Source: Volvox africanus (taxonomy: Eukaryota; Chlorophyta; Chlorophyceae; Chlamydomonadales; Volvocaceae). From it: a stretch of 64,000 nucleotides of DNA. The DNA is taken from assembly GCA_030268105.1 (NCBI GenBank), contig BSDZ01000025.1, positions 248,001 to 312,000 on the forward strand. Reading direction: 5' to 3'. A program made the position numbers and the translations under genes. The notes under the pieces were generated by a model. It made no database searches and was not told the origin of the DNA. It saw only the letters and a program-made list of their open reading frames with translations. Below are positions 1 through 12,400 of this stretch, piece after piece (within the stretch, counting starts at the first letter, position 1; every line of letters begins with the position of its first letter).

Positions 1-3
1 GTC

Positions 4-155
4 GACAATGACGAAAGCGGAAGGTGCACGAATATCTGGTCAAGTGGACTGGCTATCCTAGCGAGCATAACTCTTGGGAGCCGACGCGTAACTTCTCGCC
101 AGAAATGAAGCCCCTTTTGGAGGAAGCTCGTTTACGTGCCACGCAAACCCAATGA
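4..155 (+). pseudogene. Ty3/gypsy pol 3' end, chromodomain tail (element A)
   Basis: The frame beginning at base 4 reads the end of a chromovirus integrase: KVHEYLVKWTGY, then SEHNSWEP, ending in LRATQTQ and TGA at 153-155. The same tail, nearly identical, ends the polyproteins at 47125 and 48056 (minus), so it belongs to the LTR-A family. A TGA at 10-12 interrupts the frame where the other copies have Arg. Chromodomains of this type are thought to steer integration through chromatin contacts. Only the last 50 codons are in the window; the rest of the element lies to the left. Confidence 0.85.
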
Positions 156-214
156 TCTCTGCAGTCGATGCTCTTCGATGCAGCGAGGACGCTGCATACG
201 GGAGGGGGGATAGT

Positions 215-1016
215 TGTTGTACGCGGGTTGCACCAAAATAGACCGCAACCCATTCGAGCATTATGAAACATGATATAATTATATTAGCAAGATATATTCG
301 AGTATATCTAGCTAATCAGGCATGCTGCATGATCATCTACGACATCGCACTGTCAGTCAACATGTTTGACTCGACGTTGATAATTTATGTGCGATCTATC
401 CATTGGCATTTTATATCAAGTAATAATACTTTAAATATTATTACCTCATCTACGTCATAAACCATACGTGTATGCGAGAACGTGACGATCACGATGGTTG
501 GGTCGGCAACTATTCGGCGATATTCGGACCTTCACATATTGCATGTGTTGCATCCATTAATGTCACGGATTACACGGTATTTAGGATAGTGCTACGATGG
601 TACTCACACTTGAGATCGGAATCCAGTGAGACCTGTACTGCACATCGGTATCGTGACGTGATAGGTGCGAGGACGGCCGCCTAGAGACCGAAGTCGGCTC
701 GTGCTACTTTGGACTAAGTACTCGTGTACTTAACTCTATCTAATTCGCATACATACTATATACTCATTTATATTCGGCCTGAGCCATTCCAGCACAGCAT
801 CCCCAGCCGGATGATGAACATTGCCCGCGGGGTCTGATGGCCATCTACCGCTTTGTAAACGAAGACTATTGTAAGTTGAATCTTTCCTTATTCTTAAGCC
901 TTCCGCTGTCACTTTGTCTGCATTGGATCGCCTTGCTGTTCGTAAGCTTGGTGAGCACTTAGCTAACATCCAGATGTGCAGATTCAGTGCATGATTGAGG
1001 AAGGAAGGATACAACA
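215..1016 (+). repeat. LTR-A, 3' LTR of element A (802 bp)
   Basis: It starts TGTTGTAC and ends TACAACA, a short inverted terminal repeat. It is preceded by a polypurine tract at 200-210 (GGGAGGGGGGA), the plus-strand primer site, which fixes it as a 3' LTR. Related copies lie at 47183-47996 (minus), 50699-51500 and 55041-55852. At base 1017 the sequence jumps into the RNase H region of another element, so element A integrated inside element B; the right flank reads CCACC, but its partner duplication is outside the window. Confidence 0.9.
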
Positions 1017-2954
1017 CCACCGACGCCTCAGACTACGCCACAGGTGGAGTTCTGTCCCAAGTCCAAGACGGTGTCGAGCGAGTGATTGCGTATCAGAGCC
1101 GGAAGCTTACCCCGGCGGAGCGCAACTACCCTGCACACGACCACGAGATGCTCGCGGTTGTCCACTGCCTTCGTGTCTGGTGGCACCACCTCAAAGGACC
1201 TCACCCGGTGACCATCTGGACCGATAACTCGGCAGTCTCGGCATTCAAAACGCAACCCCGGTTAAACCGGCGCCAAGTGCACTGGCTTGCTGAGCTTGAA
1301 GAATTCAACTACGTCATCGAGCACAAGCCGGGCAAGACCAACGTCGTGGCTGATGCAATCAGCCGACAACCGGACCTGCGGGTCCACACCATGACGGTCT
1401 CTGTGGCCAAGGCTGCCATCAACCTGGCCCCCACCATCCGCAGAGATGGTCCCCAGGATGAGACCTACACTCGCCTCAAGGAGCAAGCCGTCAAGAACTC
1501 CAATGAGGACCCCCCGTTCAAGCTATACAAGAGCTTGCTGTACTACGAGCCGCGTGGTGCCCTGCGGGTTCGCCTGTACATCCCAGACATCCTGGGCCTG
1601 CGCGCCAAGCTGCTGCGCGAGGCTCATGACATCCCCATTGCAGGCCACCTGGGCCGCAGCAAGACCCTTGCCCGGCTCAGCAGATTATACTACTGGCCGA
1701 ACATGGACAGATCGGTGGATACCTACACCACCACCTGCCCCTCGTGCCAACGGTGCAAAAACAGGCAAGGCCGCCCCATGGGCAAATCTCAACCACTGCC
1801 CATCCCCGAGCGGCCCTGGCAGTCCATTTCGCTGGACCTAATTACGGACCTGCCCAAATCGCACCGTGGCCACGACGCCATCGCCGTCTTTGTATGCCGG
1901 CTTTCTAAGATGATGCGCGTCATCCCTGTCACCACGAACATCACAGCCGAGCGCCTAGCTGAGGTCGCTTACGAGTAGGTGTTCCTGTTCTACGGTCAGC
2001 CAGAGAGCATTGTCTCCGACCGTGACCCCAAGCTCACAGGCACCTTCTGGCAAACCTTGTTCAAGCTGTCTGGCACGAGCCTTGACATGTCCACTGCACA
2101 CCACCCGCAGACGGACAGAGCAAGCCAATCGCACCCTAGAGGAGATGCTCCGCCACTATGTGGACGCCAACCACAACAACTGGTGTGATCTCCTGCCCCA
2201 ACTCGAGTTCACCTACAACTCGAGCGTCCAAGCTTCGACAGGCTTCACCCCGTTCAAGCTAGTCCTGGGCTATGAGCCCACCACCCCGCTACAGCTGCTA
2301 GCCAAACACCCCAACTGGGAGCCCGCCAACCCGTCGGTCACATCATTCATGATCGACCGTTAAATTGCGCTCTCCCAAGCCAAGCTGCATGTCAAGGCTG
2401 CGCAGCACCGCCAGGCCGCCTACGCCGAGAAGCACCGTGCCGACCACACCTTCATGGTGGGCGACCAGGTGCTCCTTTCCACGGCCCACCTCAAACTGGT
2501 AACTGGCGACTCCCGCACGAAATTCAACTCGCTCTACGTCGGCCCCTTCACCATTGAGGCCATGGTTTCCAAGAACACGGTGCGGCTGAAGCTTCCGGCA
2601 CACATGCAGATCCACCCGGTCGTGAACGTGAGGCAACTCCGCCCATTCAGGACGGCGGACGACGCTTTTCCGGACCAAGCCATGGCCCAAGCCACGCCTG
2701 AGCCCTTCGTCAACTCCACTGGGGACCTGTGGTGGCATGTTGAGGCCATTGTCAGCCGCCATATCACCCCCATCATTGGTCGCGTCACATATGGCGTCAA
2801 GTTCAAGGGCTATGATGAGTCCGAGAACATCTTCATCGATGAGGCTACCCTACTGGAGGATATCCCGGAACTGATCGCGCAGTACGAACACGACCACCCC
2901 CGTTCTGTGGCCAAGACCCGGCAGCGACGCAGCAGTTTCCGCAAACGTAGATAG
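1017..2954 (+). pseudogene. Ty3/gypsy pol fragment, RNase H to C-terminus (element B)
   Basis: The open frame begins inside RNase H (TDASDYATGGVLSQ, where element A interrupts it). It continues through the RNase H helper motif LTPAERNYPAHDHEM and the integrase zinc finger (H..H with CPSCQRC). The catalytic core follows (Asp in SLDLITDLP, Asp in IVSDRDPKLTG, Glu in the RTLEEML helix), and the end is a basic tail. Three lesions are visible: TAG at 1976-1978, a small deletion with frame change near 2115 at the position of the conserved GQT, and TAA at 2361-2363. It is therefore a dead copy. It differs clearly from the LTR-A/C families in sequence and in its LTR (family D). Everything upstream of RNase H lies left of the window. 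Confidence 0.9.
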
Positions 2955-3039
2955 ATTCCCACGCGCCGTTACCTATCACTTCGTGGAGTTCGCTGGAGTT
3001 AGAGTTGCGGGGACGCAACCCTTCGCGGAGGGGGGATGG

Positions 3040-3447
3040 TGTAACAGCGCGAACGGCGCAGAAGCGCCATTTAGAGCAAAACTGAGTTGTCGGAGTACGA
3101 CCTTTTATGACAAATAACATAATTACATCATAATAGATTAATTAGAATAGATCTAACGCATAGAACTTGAACAAGTCGCATGGAACTACTTGCATGCGAG
3201 CATTCGTACAACGGTGTCAGTTGTAGAATGTGCGCCAGTTTTGAATAGACATAAGGCCCCCTTTACGAGCCAGACAGCGCTATTTAAGGCGCCTGAATAA
3301 TTGAGATAGAGACTTCTTCTTCCATTGTAGTAACTTACTGTAATGTTACTAGCAAGGAGTCACCCTTGCACTACGTGCCCTACGGCACAGTTACTCGGAG
3401 CTCGCCATTATAGCTACCCCTATCAGCTAGGTGAAGCCTCTGTTACA
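3040..3447 (+). repeat. LTR-D, 3' LTR of element B (408 bp)
   Basis: It begins TGTAACAG just after the purine-rich tract GGAGGGGGGATGG (3027-3039) and ends CTGTTACA, an 8-bp inverted terminal repeat. About 200 bp of the body closely match the solo LTR at 20953-21282; the 3' third differs between the two copies. The sequence after 3447 is an inverted LTR-B, so element B integrated into that LTR. Confidence 0.85.
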
Positions 3448-4069
3448 CTCAGGCTAAGCTCAGGCCTCAGCATTAGAGCAGCTAGTCCAAGTGAACATGA
3501 ATGTGTTCCAATAGCATACAAGTGTAGCCTCGGACATAGGCTTAGTCTCAATCTTAGTCTGCTCTACTTGGCCGTCCTCGCATCTATTACACGCGCGATA
3601 TCGGTACGCAGTACATCGCACAGAGGCCGATCCTAAGTGTGGCAAACCCTAATGCGTATCTTCGATATCCGTGTAGATCAACAAATAAACCTTCATGGCA
3701 TTTGCAAGATGCAAGGGTCTGATTAGCAATATTCTGTTGCCGATCAACCACTGCGACGTAGGCAAATCTCACACTCACACACTACGCATGCCAGCGATGG
3801 AGTTATAATATATCAAATATCATTACCTAATAATTCATGTCATTATTATGCAGCGCGTCCACGCTTCTCCGACTAAGTCGAACGTTCGCATGTTAGGCGC
3901 ATCAGTCATACAGCTGGCGGTGCGATGTGACAAGTCGCAATGCATGATGCCAAACTAGCTAAATATATGCAAATATATTTATAACTAGCATGCATTTATT
4001 ACGTTTGCTTATCGCCTTGTAAAGTCACATCGACCTACCCATAGGCGATAATCGAACCATAATACAACA
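3448..4069 (-). repeat. Inverted LTR-B remnant (element L), host of element B
   Basis: Read on the minus strand it begins TGTTGTATTATGGTTCGATTATCGCC and resembles the LTR-B at 4831-5340 and the LTR-C copies. The far end is cut by element B at 3447. It may be a solo LTR or the 5' LTR of a minus-strand element lying left of the window; the sequence cannot decide. Confidence 0.75.
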
Positions 4070-4789
4070 GCGTGAGCTAGAGGTGAAACCCCGCGGCGAA
4101 GACCTTTGCCAGGACCTTTTTATCCCGAATGACAGACACAAATTTGTGTTTGGACGCGGCGCAGATCGAGACATCGGATTACTACAATAAGTCCAAATGG
4201 GATGTGACTTTCTCAGTAGGGCATATGGTTTCACTGAGCACCAAAAACCTACGCTCCTTTGCTGAAGGGTCCCGAAATCTTTTACCCCACTGGATTGGAC
4301 TGTACCCCGTTGTGCGCATGATTGGGAATGCAGCGGTTGCCCACTGACATGAACATCCACCCTACATTTCATGTTTTGCTGATCCGCCCCTACCGTGGCT
4401 CTTGTAGTATCCTGCGGTATCTACGGGTAGTGTCCAGGATTGGACCGCAGACAGTCATCTTCCGATTGGGCCTTTGGTGGACACAACAGAAATACAACAG
4501 CACTGAACCCGTCGCCGATACAACTAACGTCCCTGCAGTTATAGAGCTGAGTCCTGAGACCTGGATGGCAGGAAAACAGAAGATGTATGATGAGGAGCGT
4601 GTGCTGGATTATCACACTTGTCGTGTGGGTTGGCACAGATGCAATCGCACGGTGCACGAGTACTTGGTGAAATGGACCGGGTATTCTAGTGAGCATCTCA
4701 GCAACTCTTGGGAACCGGCAAGCAGCTTTTCGCCGGTCATGAAGCACATTCTAGAATAGGCTCGTTTGCGTGCCACTCAATCTCAATGA
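4070..4789 (+). pseudogene. Ty3/gypsy pol 3' fragment (element M)
   Basis: The start corresponds to the WRELEV segment of the integrase C-terminal region in the copy at about 37690. The match continues in shifting frames through the SLSTKNLRS segment, the HPTFHVLLIRPYRG segment (4350-4400), an inserted or diverged 80-bp stretch, and a chromodomain (RTVHEYLVKWTGYSSEH at about 4645-4700), ending TGA at 4787-4789. Several frame changes and an in-frame TAG near 4757 make it non-functional. It is directly followed by its purine tract and LTR-B, so it is the 3' part of the LTR-B family. Its left part is separated by the insertion of element L at 4069/4070. Confidence 0.85.
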
Positions 4790-4830
4790 TTCCTCAATTG
4801 ATGCTGCACGATGCAGTGAGGGGGGATAAT

Positions 4831-5340
4831 TGTTGTATTAGGGTTCGATTACGTTGATGCGTTGGTCGGTGCGACCTAACAAGACGATAAGCGAACGTAA
4901 TTAATGCAGATCTATTAATAAGTATATCTGTATATATTAACTAGTTGTGCATTGCGAGGGTTCATCACACTTGCGGATCGACGATCTGGTGTGAGTTGTA
5001 CCTCATATCGGTATCGCAAGTTTAACATGGGCAAGGACGGCCGAACAGCTATGCCAATTCCGAGTCCTAATTCGGATTATCTTTGGTACTTTCATATATT
5101 GGCCCGAGCCAAGCTTGTACACCATTAGCCAGCTGGATGATGATCGTCTGTCAATGGTTCTGATAGCCGAACGCACCGCATCACGTCTAATTGGCTGTAA
5201 GTTGTAACCATTTCGCTCTGAAGTCTTCAGCTGCCCTTGAGATCGCGTCCGAATGCTTTTGCCTTTCTTGTGAGCATTCAGGCACTTGGCACTTACCAGA
5301 CGTGCAGATAAGTGCATGAGCAACGAAGAGGGATACAACA
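4831..5340 (+). repeat. LTR-B, 3' LTR of element M (510 bp)
   Basis: The purine tract GTGAGGGGGGATAAT (4816-4830) is immediately followed by TGTTGTATTAGGG; the LTR ends GGATACAACA. Unique DNA starts at 5341 (right flank CAATC). This is the outermost layer of the left nested stack. Confidence 0.88.
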
Positions 5341-6254
5341 CAATCCGGCCGGGCTAGGTGATTCCGTTGACCCCGCTCGTCAGGGCTGCTGTTCCCGGTC
5401 CAAGCGCGTTATTTACCGTAACTGCTGTGCATTTACCCTTCGCTTATGAAAAAGCTCCTTACAAAGGAATTACATCCTACCAATCGGGCTACGTCCCTGG
5501 TTTTACACTGCAAACCCTAGCTCTCCCTGCTGAAATATACGGACAATTCCCCAATGCAATCACGTCCAGCCACTGTCCTTCCCTATCTCATCGTTTCAGG
5601 CATCACATGGCAATGGCATTTCAGCCCTCGTCTTCCCTTCCCATAATCTGTCTCCGAAATTTCACTGGCTCTTCCCCTCTCCCACTTCTTTCTGCTCCTT
5701 ACCCCGTCTCTCTCTTCCCCCATCTTTCTCCCGCTCCCCATCTCGCTCCTCCCGTCTCTCGAAAAGTATGACGATCACAGGCAGATCACATATCAGCATG
5801 TCATGGCGCGCCCTAAAATGACATCGCTCCCGCTTCATGAGCATGCATGCCGGGTGATGGTGCCAAGGTGCCTCTGAAATAAGCCCTTTATATCACTGAT
5901 GATATCCTCCTTGAAAGGCACAAGACAATCTCACACACACATCGATGCATGTATGCAAAAACACATGCATACACATACGGGAAGTTGCCCGTAATAAATC
6001 ATTTTACTTACACTTTTGGTACCTACATATTCCCCGTCTTCCGGCAGCCTTGCTAGATCACCTTGAGCCGATCACCATTATACACTAGATGCTACCAGGT
6101 GCCGCTCCATCGACCTCAGCAACCGTCCTAACATGCCAGACCCTGAGCCATGTGACTAACTTTGCACGACAACCAAGCCAAACGGAAGGCACCTTGATTG
6201 GCTGCGAGGTGTGAGCCCCATCCCAACCCAGCGCCCCACATTCATGAGCCATGA

Positions 6255-6569
6255 CGACGGCATGCTTTAAGTACTTTAATCATACCAGTACAAAATGATC
6301 GGATTGTCGCATTCCACAACACACGGAGGACCGCACTGCGAGCCTTACAAGATGGTGTCACAAACATCACAGTACTGCCGCGCAATAAATTAGGCCGCAA
6401 AGAAGTCTTTTGTAGCAGCGAAGGGAGAAAGGATAAACCCGACCTCGAGCACTCCAATATCCTTGTGATTGGTTCTAACACCAACATCGCAGCACTAAGA
6501 CACCTAGCTATCAGCTGGTGCCCACCGTGCGCCTGCGCAAATTATATTCCTGTCATCCTGACTCATTAA
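6255..6569 (+). other. Unrecognised open frame, possible old mobile-element relic
   Basis: A stop-free run of 104 codons opens after TGA at 6252 and closes at TAA 6567-6569. It has no ATG near its start, so it would have to be an exon or a relic. The composition looks protein-like (TLIIPVQNDRIVAFHNTR, later SNILVIGSNTNIAALRHL) with no low-complexity bias. I do not recognise a family. It could be chance. Confidence 0.2.
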
Positions 6570-9163
6570 AGGAAGTCCTTGTCAACCTAATTGACCTGGT
6601 AGTCATTATAGGACAGCCACAATGGTAGCGTGAGATCGCCACTCATCGAATTGCATGTATGAGGGTTAACGGAAGATCCAGTGAAAGGTAGTGAGTACCA
6701 CCTGTGAGCTGCACCGCTGAGGCATGTTGTCTCCGTTGCTATTTGAATAACCACGCGAGCATATTGCTTACCCCACTCTGCCCCAGGCCATCCCTGCTAA
6801 ATAAGGAAGCACGGCCCCGTCGGCCTGCAAGAGTGTTCCCGCTAAACCAGGTTAAGTAGTCAGACCTCGCAGGCGTGAATTTGAGGACGCTGGGCATGCT
6901 AAAGGCGTTTTGTACTCCCCGCGGTGCACGGAGACACAGGTTGGCGGAAAAGGAGGAGCCCAGTGACAGGCCAAAGACCGTTAAACATATTCCTTGCGTC
7001 AATACCCTTCTCCTGAAATTCTAGAGGGGACGAGTGGTGGGCGATGAACTATGCATTGCCAACGTTATCAAGAGGTAGCACTTAAGCCCCGAAAGCTCGT
7101 GAGTCTCTTAAACATGAGCACGCTGTGGACCAATTCTTCCATAGAACGGCTGAATCCCAACCCTGGGCTCAAAAACGTCGTTATCCCTAAGCGATGGTCC
7201 TGCATCTGAACCGGACATTCCGATTCATATTCGAAGGTAAGCCTATTAGACATTAAGGCTGTATTTCCGATTCCCACTGAAACGCGAACGCACCACTTCC
7301 TCCTCCATTCTCCCTCCTCCTCCGTCCAGCCCTTCTTCCCCACCTTACTCTCCCTCCCCTTCTCCTGCCCTCCTCTTTGCGCCTCTCACTTCCCTTTCCT
7401 TTCAAGGCTCAATCTTTGAGGACCGACGCACGGGGCGCAAAATCCATCCAATCATGGCACAGACCTCCTGAGGCACGTATGCACGCCTGCGTTCCCTACT
7501 GAGGGTACGAAATTACATGTGCCGACTGACCAAACGCTGTGAGAGAAAATGAGGTACCTCTCCTGATTTGGACATTTACCCAACTCCTGTCTGGCACCCC
7601 ACGGTTGTGCACCTCCGTTGGTGGCGCTAGGTGTAGACAGACCACAGGCTCACGGTTCACGGTGAGGGGGGGGCTGGGCCTACAGCGCTTACCCAATCCG
7701 TCCAGGCACCCACCAAGTGGCACTCGACCCTTCCACCAGCCTGCCGAAGGAAATGTGCCACCGCCTCTACCTCCTTACAGTACCACTTTTGCAAAAAGCA
7801 ACAAATAACGAACTAATTACAACAAAATAGACTGCTGCAAGACTAGTCCACCAGCAGCTCACCAAACGACATGTATGGAAAGGCAGAAGTGTGGGTCTCT
7901 GCACATGTTGCCCCCTGACCCTGGGAATCTAGTGCGGAGCAGGACAAAGTCTTACCGGCAACTTATCAACCGGGACAGATATGCCCCAACAGCAAGCAGA
8001 CCAGGCACCTCCCTCGCAAACACCAAGGACACATCTATCTAACTGGACTGCCACGATGGCTTCTTCTGGACTCCGGAAACAATTTCCGGCACATGCTAGC
8101 CGCTTTGCCAGCGCGAAACAACTTGCTTGCCTGCTCTGCAGCACCACAGACGCGGCCTGAATCCCCAACATGAAACATTACCGTGCTTTTGTCAAGCCAA
8201 TCTAGATCGGTACCAACTATCAAAACGTAGCTCAAATGCCAAGATGTCAATGATAAATCCAACCAAAGGCCTCCTCGCCGGCCGCGTTCGGAAACCCATC
8301 AGTTCATACATACCAATAGCCGCAGCCCTGCAGCAAAAGCGATAACACCTGCAGCAATAAATGGAGCCCCCGACAGGAAGGGGGAAACGCAACGAAATTT
8401 AGTGTTGTACAGCTGCACGTTGTATCGTGCTGTAAACACCCCTCCCCCGTGTACATACACGTGCCCACACACCAATCCCGTCGCCAAAATCACCTCCGGG
8501 CAATCTCTCGCACCAGCTTCCAGCAGCTCCCTTGCATTCTAAGCAGGAACACCAGGCCTCTGTCACCGTGCACACCGCACGCCATCACCATGCGCCCAGA
8601 CAGCAGTCAACCACCGCTGCACTCGCTCCTGCGCCCGCCATTGTTGCTGTTCCTCCTGCCGCTGCACCTCTCTCCCCCCACGCGGCGCCTTTAGATGTCA
8701 AGCCTTCCCAAAGACGATCCCAAAGCTGGGCAGCAATCTTGCATATTGGTCGCATCTTTCTCTCTCTGTCTCTCTGCCTCTCTTACGCTCTTGTATCGTT
8801 TACGCCGTCCTTCTGGCATCAACTTTCAACTACCGGTTCCGCTATCACCGACTAAATCGCCGGTTCACATGTCCAAACCGCTCACATGTTCGCTTCCCGC
8901 CTGCAGACGAGCAAAGCGACGTCGCTCACTACTTCTCATTTCATGAATTTCAATCTCTCGCTCACTCTCCGTGGTGCTTGTCCACAGAAATACAAGTGGG
9001 ATGGAGGCTTCAATAAGAAAAAGAGTTTTCTTCGAAACTGCCCGATTAAATCCACAAGCGTGTTGCTATCGAAGGGCTGCAGGTGCGAACCTGCTCCTCC
9101 TGCATTTTTCAGTCGCTGCCACCTTCCTCCAAGTCTCCGGGATAATCCTTCTGTACATGCACA

Positions 9164-9168
9164 TTACA
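9164..9168 (-). terminator. Candidate TGTAA polyadenylation signal
   Basis: TGTAA on the minus strand is the usual poly(A) signal of volvocine nuclear genes. This one lies about 167 nt past the stop codon of the kinase-fold gene. A 5-mer match is weak evidence. Confidence 0.3.
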
Positions 9169-9334
9169 TCATCCTGTGCAACTTACCGTAACCTATGCAT
9201 ACGTACTTGATCCCTTCATGCGTACGTAGGGAACGAACCCTTAATTAAGTTACCGCCTAGAAAAAAGCCTATGGCAAAGGGGCATCACGGCTTCAAGCCG
9301 GAGGACTATGCCCACTCACCTACAGCATTCTATG

Positions 9335-9422
9335 CTACGACGGACTCAATCCGCCCCGGGCGTATAGGTAAGGAAACGGAGCCGGCAGGGAAGTGCTGAG
9401 CCCCACCGGCCACCCTCGCTGC

Positions 9423-9460
<38 letters not shown>

Positions 9461-12400
9461 CTGTTGTTGCCCCTGTTGCTGCTCACCCAGCTGCTGTCGT
9501 TGCCGCTGCTGCAGCACGTGCTGCTGCTGTAGCTGCTGTAGTGTCGGCAACGGATGCTGCTGGGGGTGCTGGGAATAGGTAAGGGGCTGCGATGTGGGGT
9601 CGTGGAGCTGCGATACCAAGCCTCCGGGAAGTAGCCCAGGAAGGTGAACCCCCTGCGGACGCGGATGTGGGGGTGATGGCGGCGGAAGCCCCCTGGGACG
9701 TCCCCATAGGTCCATGAGTTCGCCATGAGCGATCCGCAATAACGGCCGACGGCCGTATGGCAGCATTTGATTTTGCTGCTGCTGCTGCTGCAATTGTTGC
9801 AGGACGTCAGCGGTGCCCCCGTATCCAGTGGCGGCGAACGGGACCTGTCCCTGCAGGACTCTTTTCGGGGAGCGCTGCTGCTGTTGTTGCTGCTGGTTGT
9901 GGCGGTGGTTGTGACGGGCATGGCACTCATGTTGGTCGTCTAACAGCATGAACCCATTGAGCGCTGCAGCCGTGGCAGCCGCTCTGCTGCGAACGTGCTC
10001 CTCACGCAGCTGCCGCTCAAGCCACTCCAGTTGGGCGCGAACCTGGCAAATCATTGCAGGTAGATCTACTATCTTCTCACAATCCTTCATGCAAAGAAAT
10101 CGCAATGAAGGTAAACTGGATGTTTGCGCGGATGACCAAACTAGGACGATCGAATAGGGGTGCGTATGGTGCTAAAACAGTGAACCACACCCGACCACAT
10201 TTCCCAACAATGTCCAGGCCTTCCAAGACATCCCAGTAGTCCTTACAGCTCTCCAGAACCTGGCAAGTACGGCAAAAAGTAAGGCTCAGTAAGGCCCTTC
10301 ACTGATCCACCCCCTATGAAAACGTGTTGCATCCGTTTCGACCCGAATACACTACGCTGAGGATCTTAAGCCAAATACACCTGAAAGGCAGCATGACTTT
10401 AACGCCGTTAGTCGTCTTTGGACCTAGAAGGGCACCCACCGTTGCCATGGATGGGCGGCTGCCGGGCTCTTTGGTGATGCACGCCTCGTAAAGGGATTGC
10501 AGGTGCGAGTGCGTATGACAGCTAGCGGGCCATGCCGGCGCCCTTATCCCCAGGTCGAGTTCCAGCGTTGACAGCATTCCTATAGGGGGACAGAGAGCTG
10601 TGCCAGGGTCAGGTGGAGAGATTAAAATTCAGGTTAGGGTCAGGGGATTCGGGTTTCGGCTCCTTTTTCCCAGGAGAAGACTTTTAAAGATACATTCGAA
10701 ACGAATGAGTCCTGTCATCGAGATAGCACGCATTCAGGAGGAATAGCCATCTAACACAGCATCAATGTCAACCAACCCCTGATCTTGGTCACCTCGATAT
10801 TGCCTCCCTCTGACTGTTAACCGAATTTAACTTGATGACGGAATGGTAGCGGAAACATAAATACCAAATCTGGATCGATTGAACAACTTAGATAGCATTG
10901 GGCCAGACCATAATCTCCTACCTGTGCAGTTCAGGGCAGTCCCCGGGGCTGTTTGCCCTTCTACGGGTGGCTCCCCGGCCGCCATTGCCCACAACAGCAT
11001 CCCGAACGCCCATGTGTCGTGAGAGGCATCCACGCGGCAGAGAGGGTCCTGCTGCGACTCAGGCGGTAGGAAGAGCTCGTCACGCCAGCCGCCGCCAGAG
11101 GTTGAGCTGGCAGTGGGGACCTTGCTGGCTGCCGCCGTTGAGGTGCCTGGGGTCGCAGCCGCAGCCGTGGCCGCGGCAGCTCTGGCAGCCGCACGGTGCA
11201 TAGCCGCGTGTTCCGAGGGATTGTCAAGTCCAACGCTGGGAAGGGATTCAGATGGAAGCTGCTCAAAGCTTGGTCTGTAGCTTGGCGTTACAGCGGGGGC
11301 GCCGGCGGTGCCATGGCCGCGTCCTGGCACCCGCCCCCGGTGGAATCTGCTAGGACTAGGCGGCGGGACAGCACATGTCCCACCACCGAACAGCGCAACC
11401 TCTACCTCATCCTCGTCCTCTGCCGTCTCCTGGTGCTCCTCGGCCTCTTCCTCTTGTTCCTGCTGATCACGGCGGCGGCGATGATGGGACCGGCCCTGTT
11501 GCTGTTGCTGTTGATGATGATCAGGAACCCAAAGGGCTTCGGACGTCTCATTCTCCTGAACCGTGCTGCTGCTAACAGGCGAGTTAGCCGTTAACCACGA
11601 CGGACGCCGGCTGAGCAGTGCAGCTGCTGCGAGGGCTACCGAGGAGGCTCTAATACTCGATGGCGTCGTGCCGGCGCCTCCCCGGGCGTTGCTAATGCGC
11701 CGAACAAGGCCGCCCACGCTGCTGCCACCAACCCCTGACCCGGCACCAGCACAAGGAGAGCTCTCAAGACCCGGTGTTTGCCCAGCAGTACTTGCTGTAG
11801 ATTTGTTAAATACTAATGCTCTGATCAACCCCGCAAGCCGAGAGCTCGTTCCCCCCCCACCGCTGCCAACGGGAGCTCCAGGGCCACCGGCTGGGGCGCC
11901 GTCAGTAGTGCCGCCGCCGCCCCAGGTAAAGGACAGGGAAGCCTTGCCGCTGCAGTTTCCGCCAGATGCCTCCGCTGCACTTCGCAACACTACATCTGAA
12001 TGCGACCTTCGCGCGGGCGTGACGTCAGCCGGAGGGGCGGCAGGGGTGCCGTCCTCACCTGCGTGACCCAGCATCGCGGCCTCCGCCTCAACCGCCGCCT
12101 CCGCTGTCGTTTCCGCCCCTTCCACCTCGAGATGCTCCGGGATAGCGTAACTTGTGCGTAACGGCCGGCGCGATGCCCGGAAAAACGACGGACCCGCCAG
12201 CAGCTGCCCCTCCGACGGTGTACGGCACAGTGGCTGGACGCCGCCACTGCCACCCGCTGATGTCATGGCGCGACCAGGACAGCTGATCATGGCCAACATA
12301 AGTGATGGGCTCAAGACGCTTCCACTAGGCCTGCGACGGCTGCTACCACTGCCTGTGGTGCTGCCGGCGATGCCGGTGGCTGTGGCGGGCAAGTCGAGAG

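Larger units (their letters stand above)
5341..9334. other. Unique region, no convincing gene
   Basis: The stretch is mixed-composition DNA with pyrimidine-rich runs (5640-5760, 7290-7400, 8600-8700, 8755-8790) and no repeat termini that I can see. Open frames are short and without recognisable motifs, apart from one at 6255-6569 listed separately. The right end (about 9160-9334) is probably the 3' UTR of the minus-strand kinase-fold gene. Confidence 0.6.

Noticed and set aside
9393..9578. Plus-strand poly-Cys frame
   Set aside because: Antisense shadow of the CAG repeat in the kinase-fold gene.
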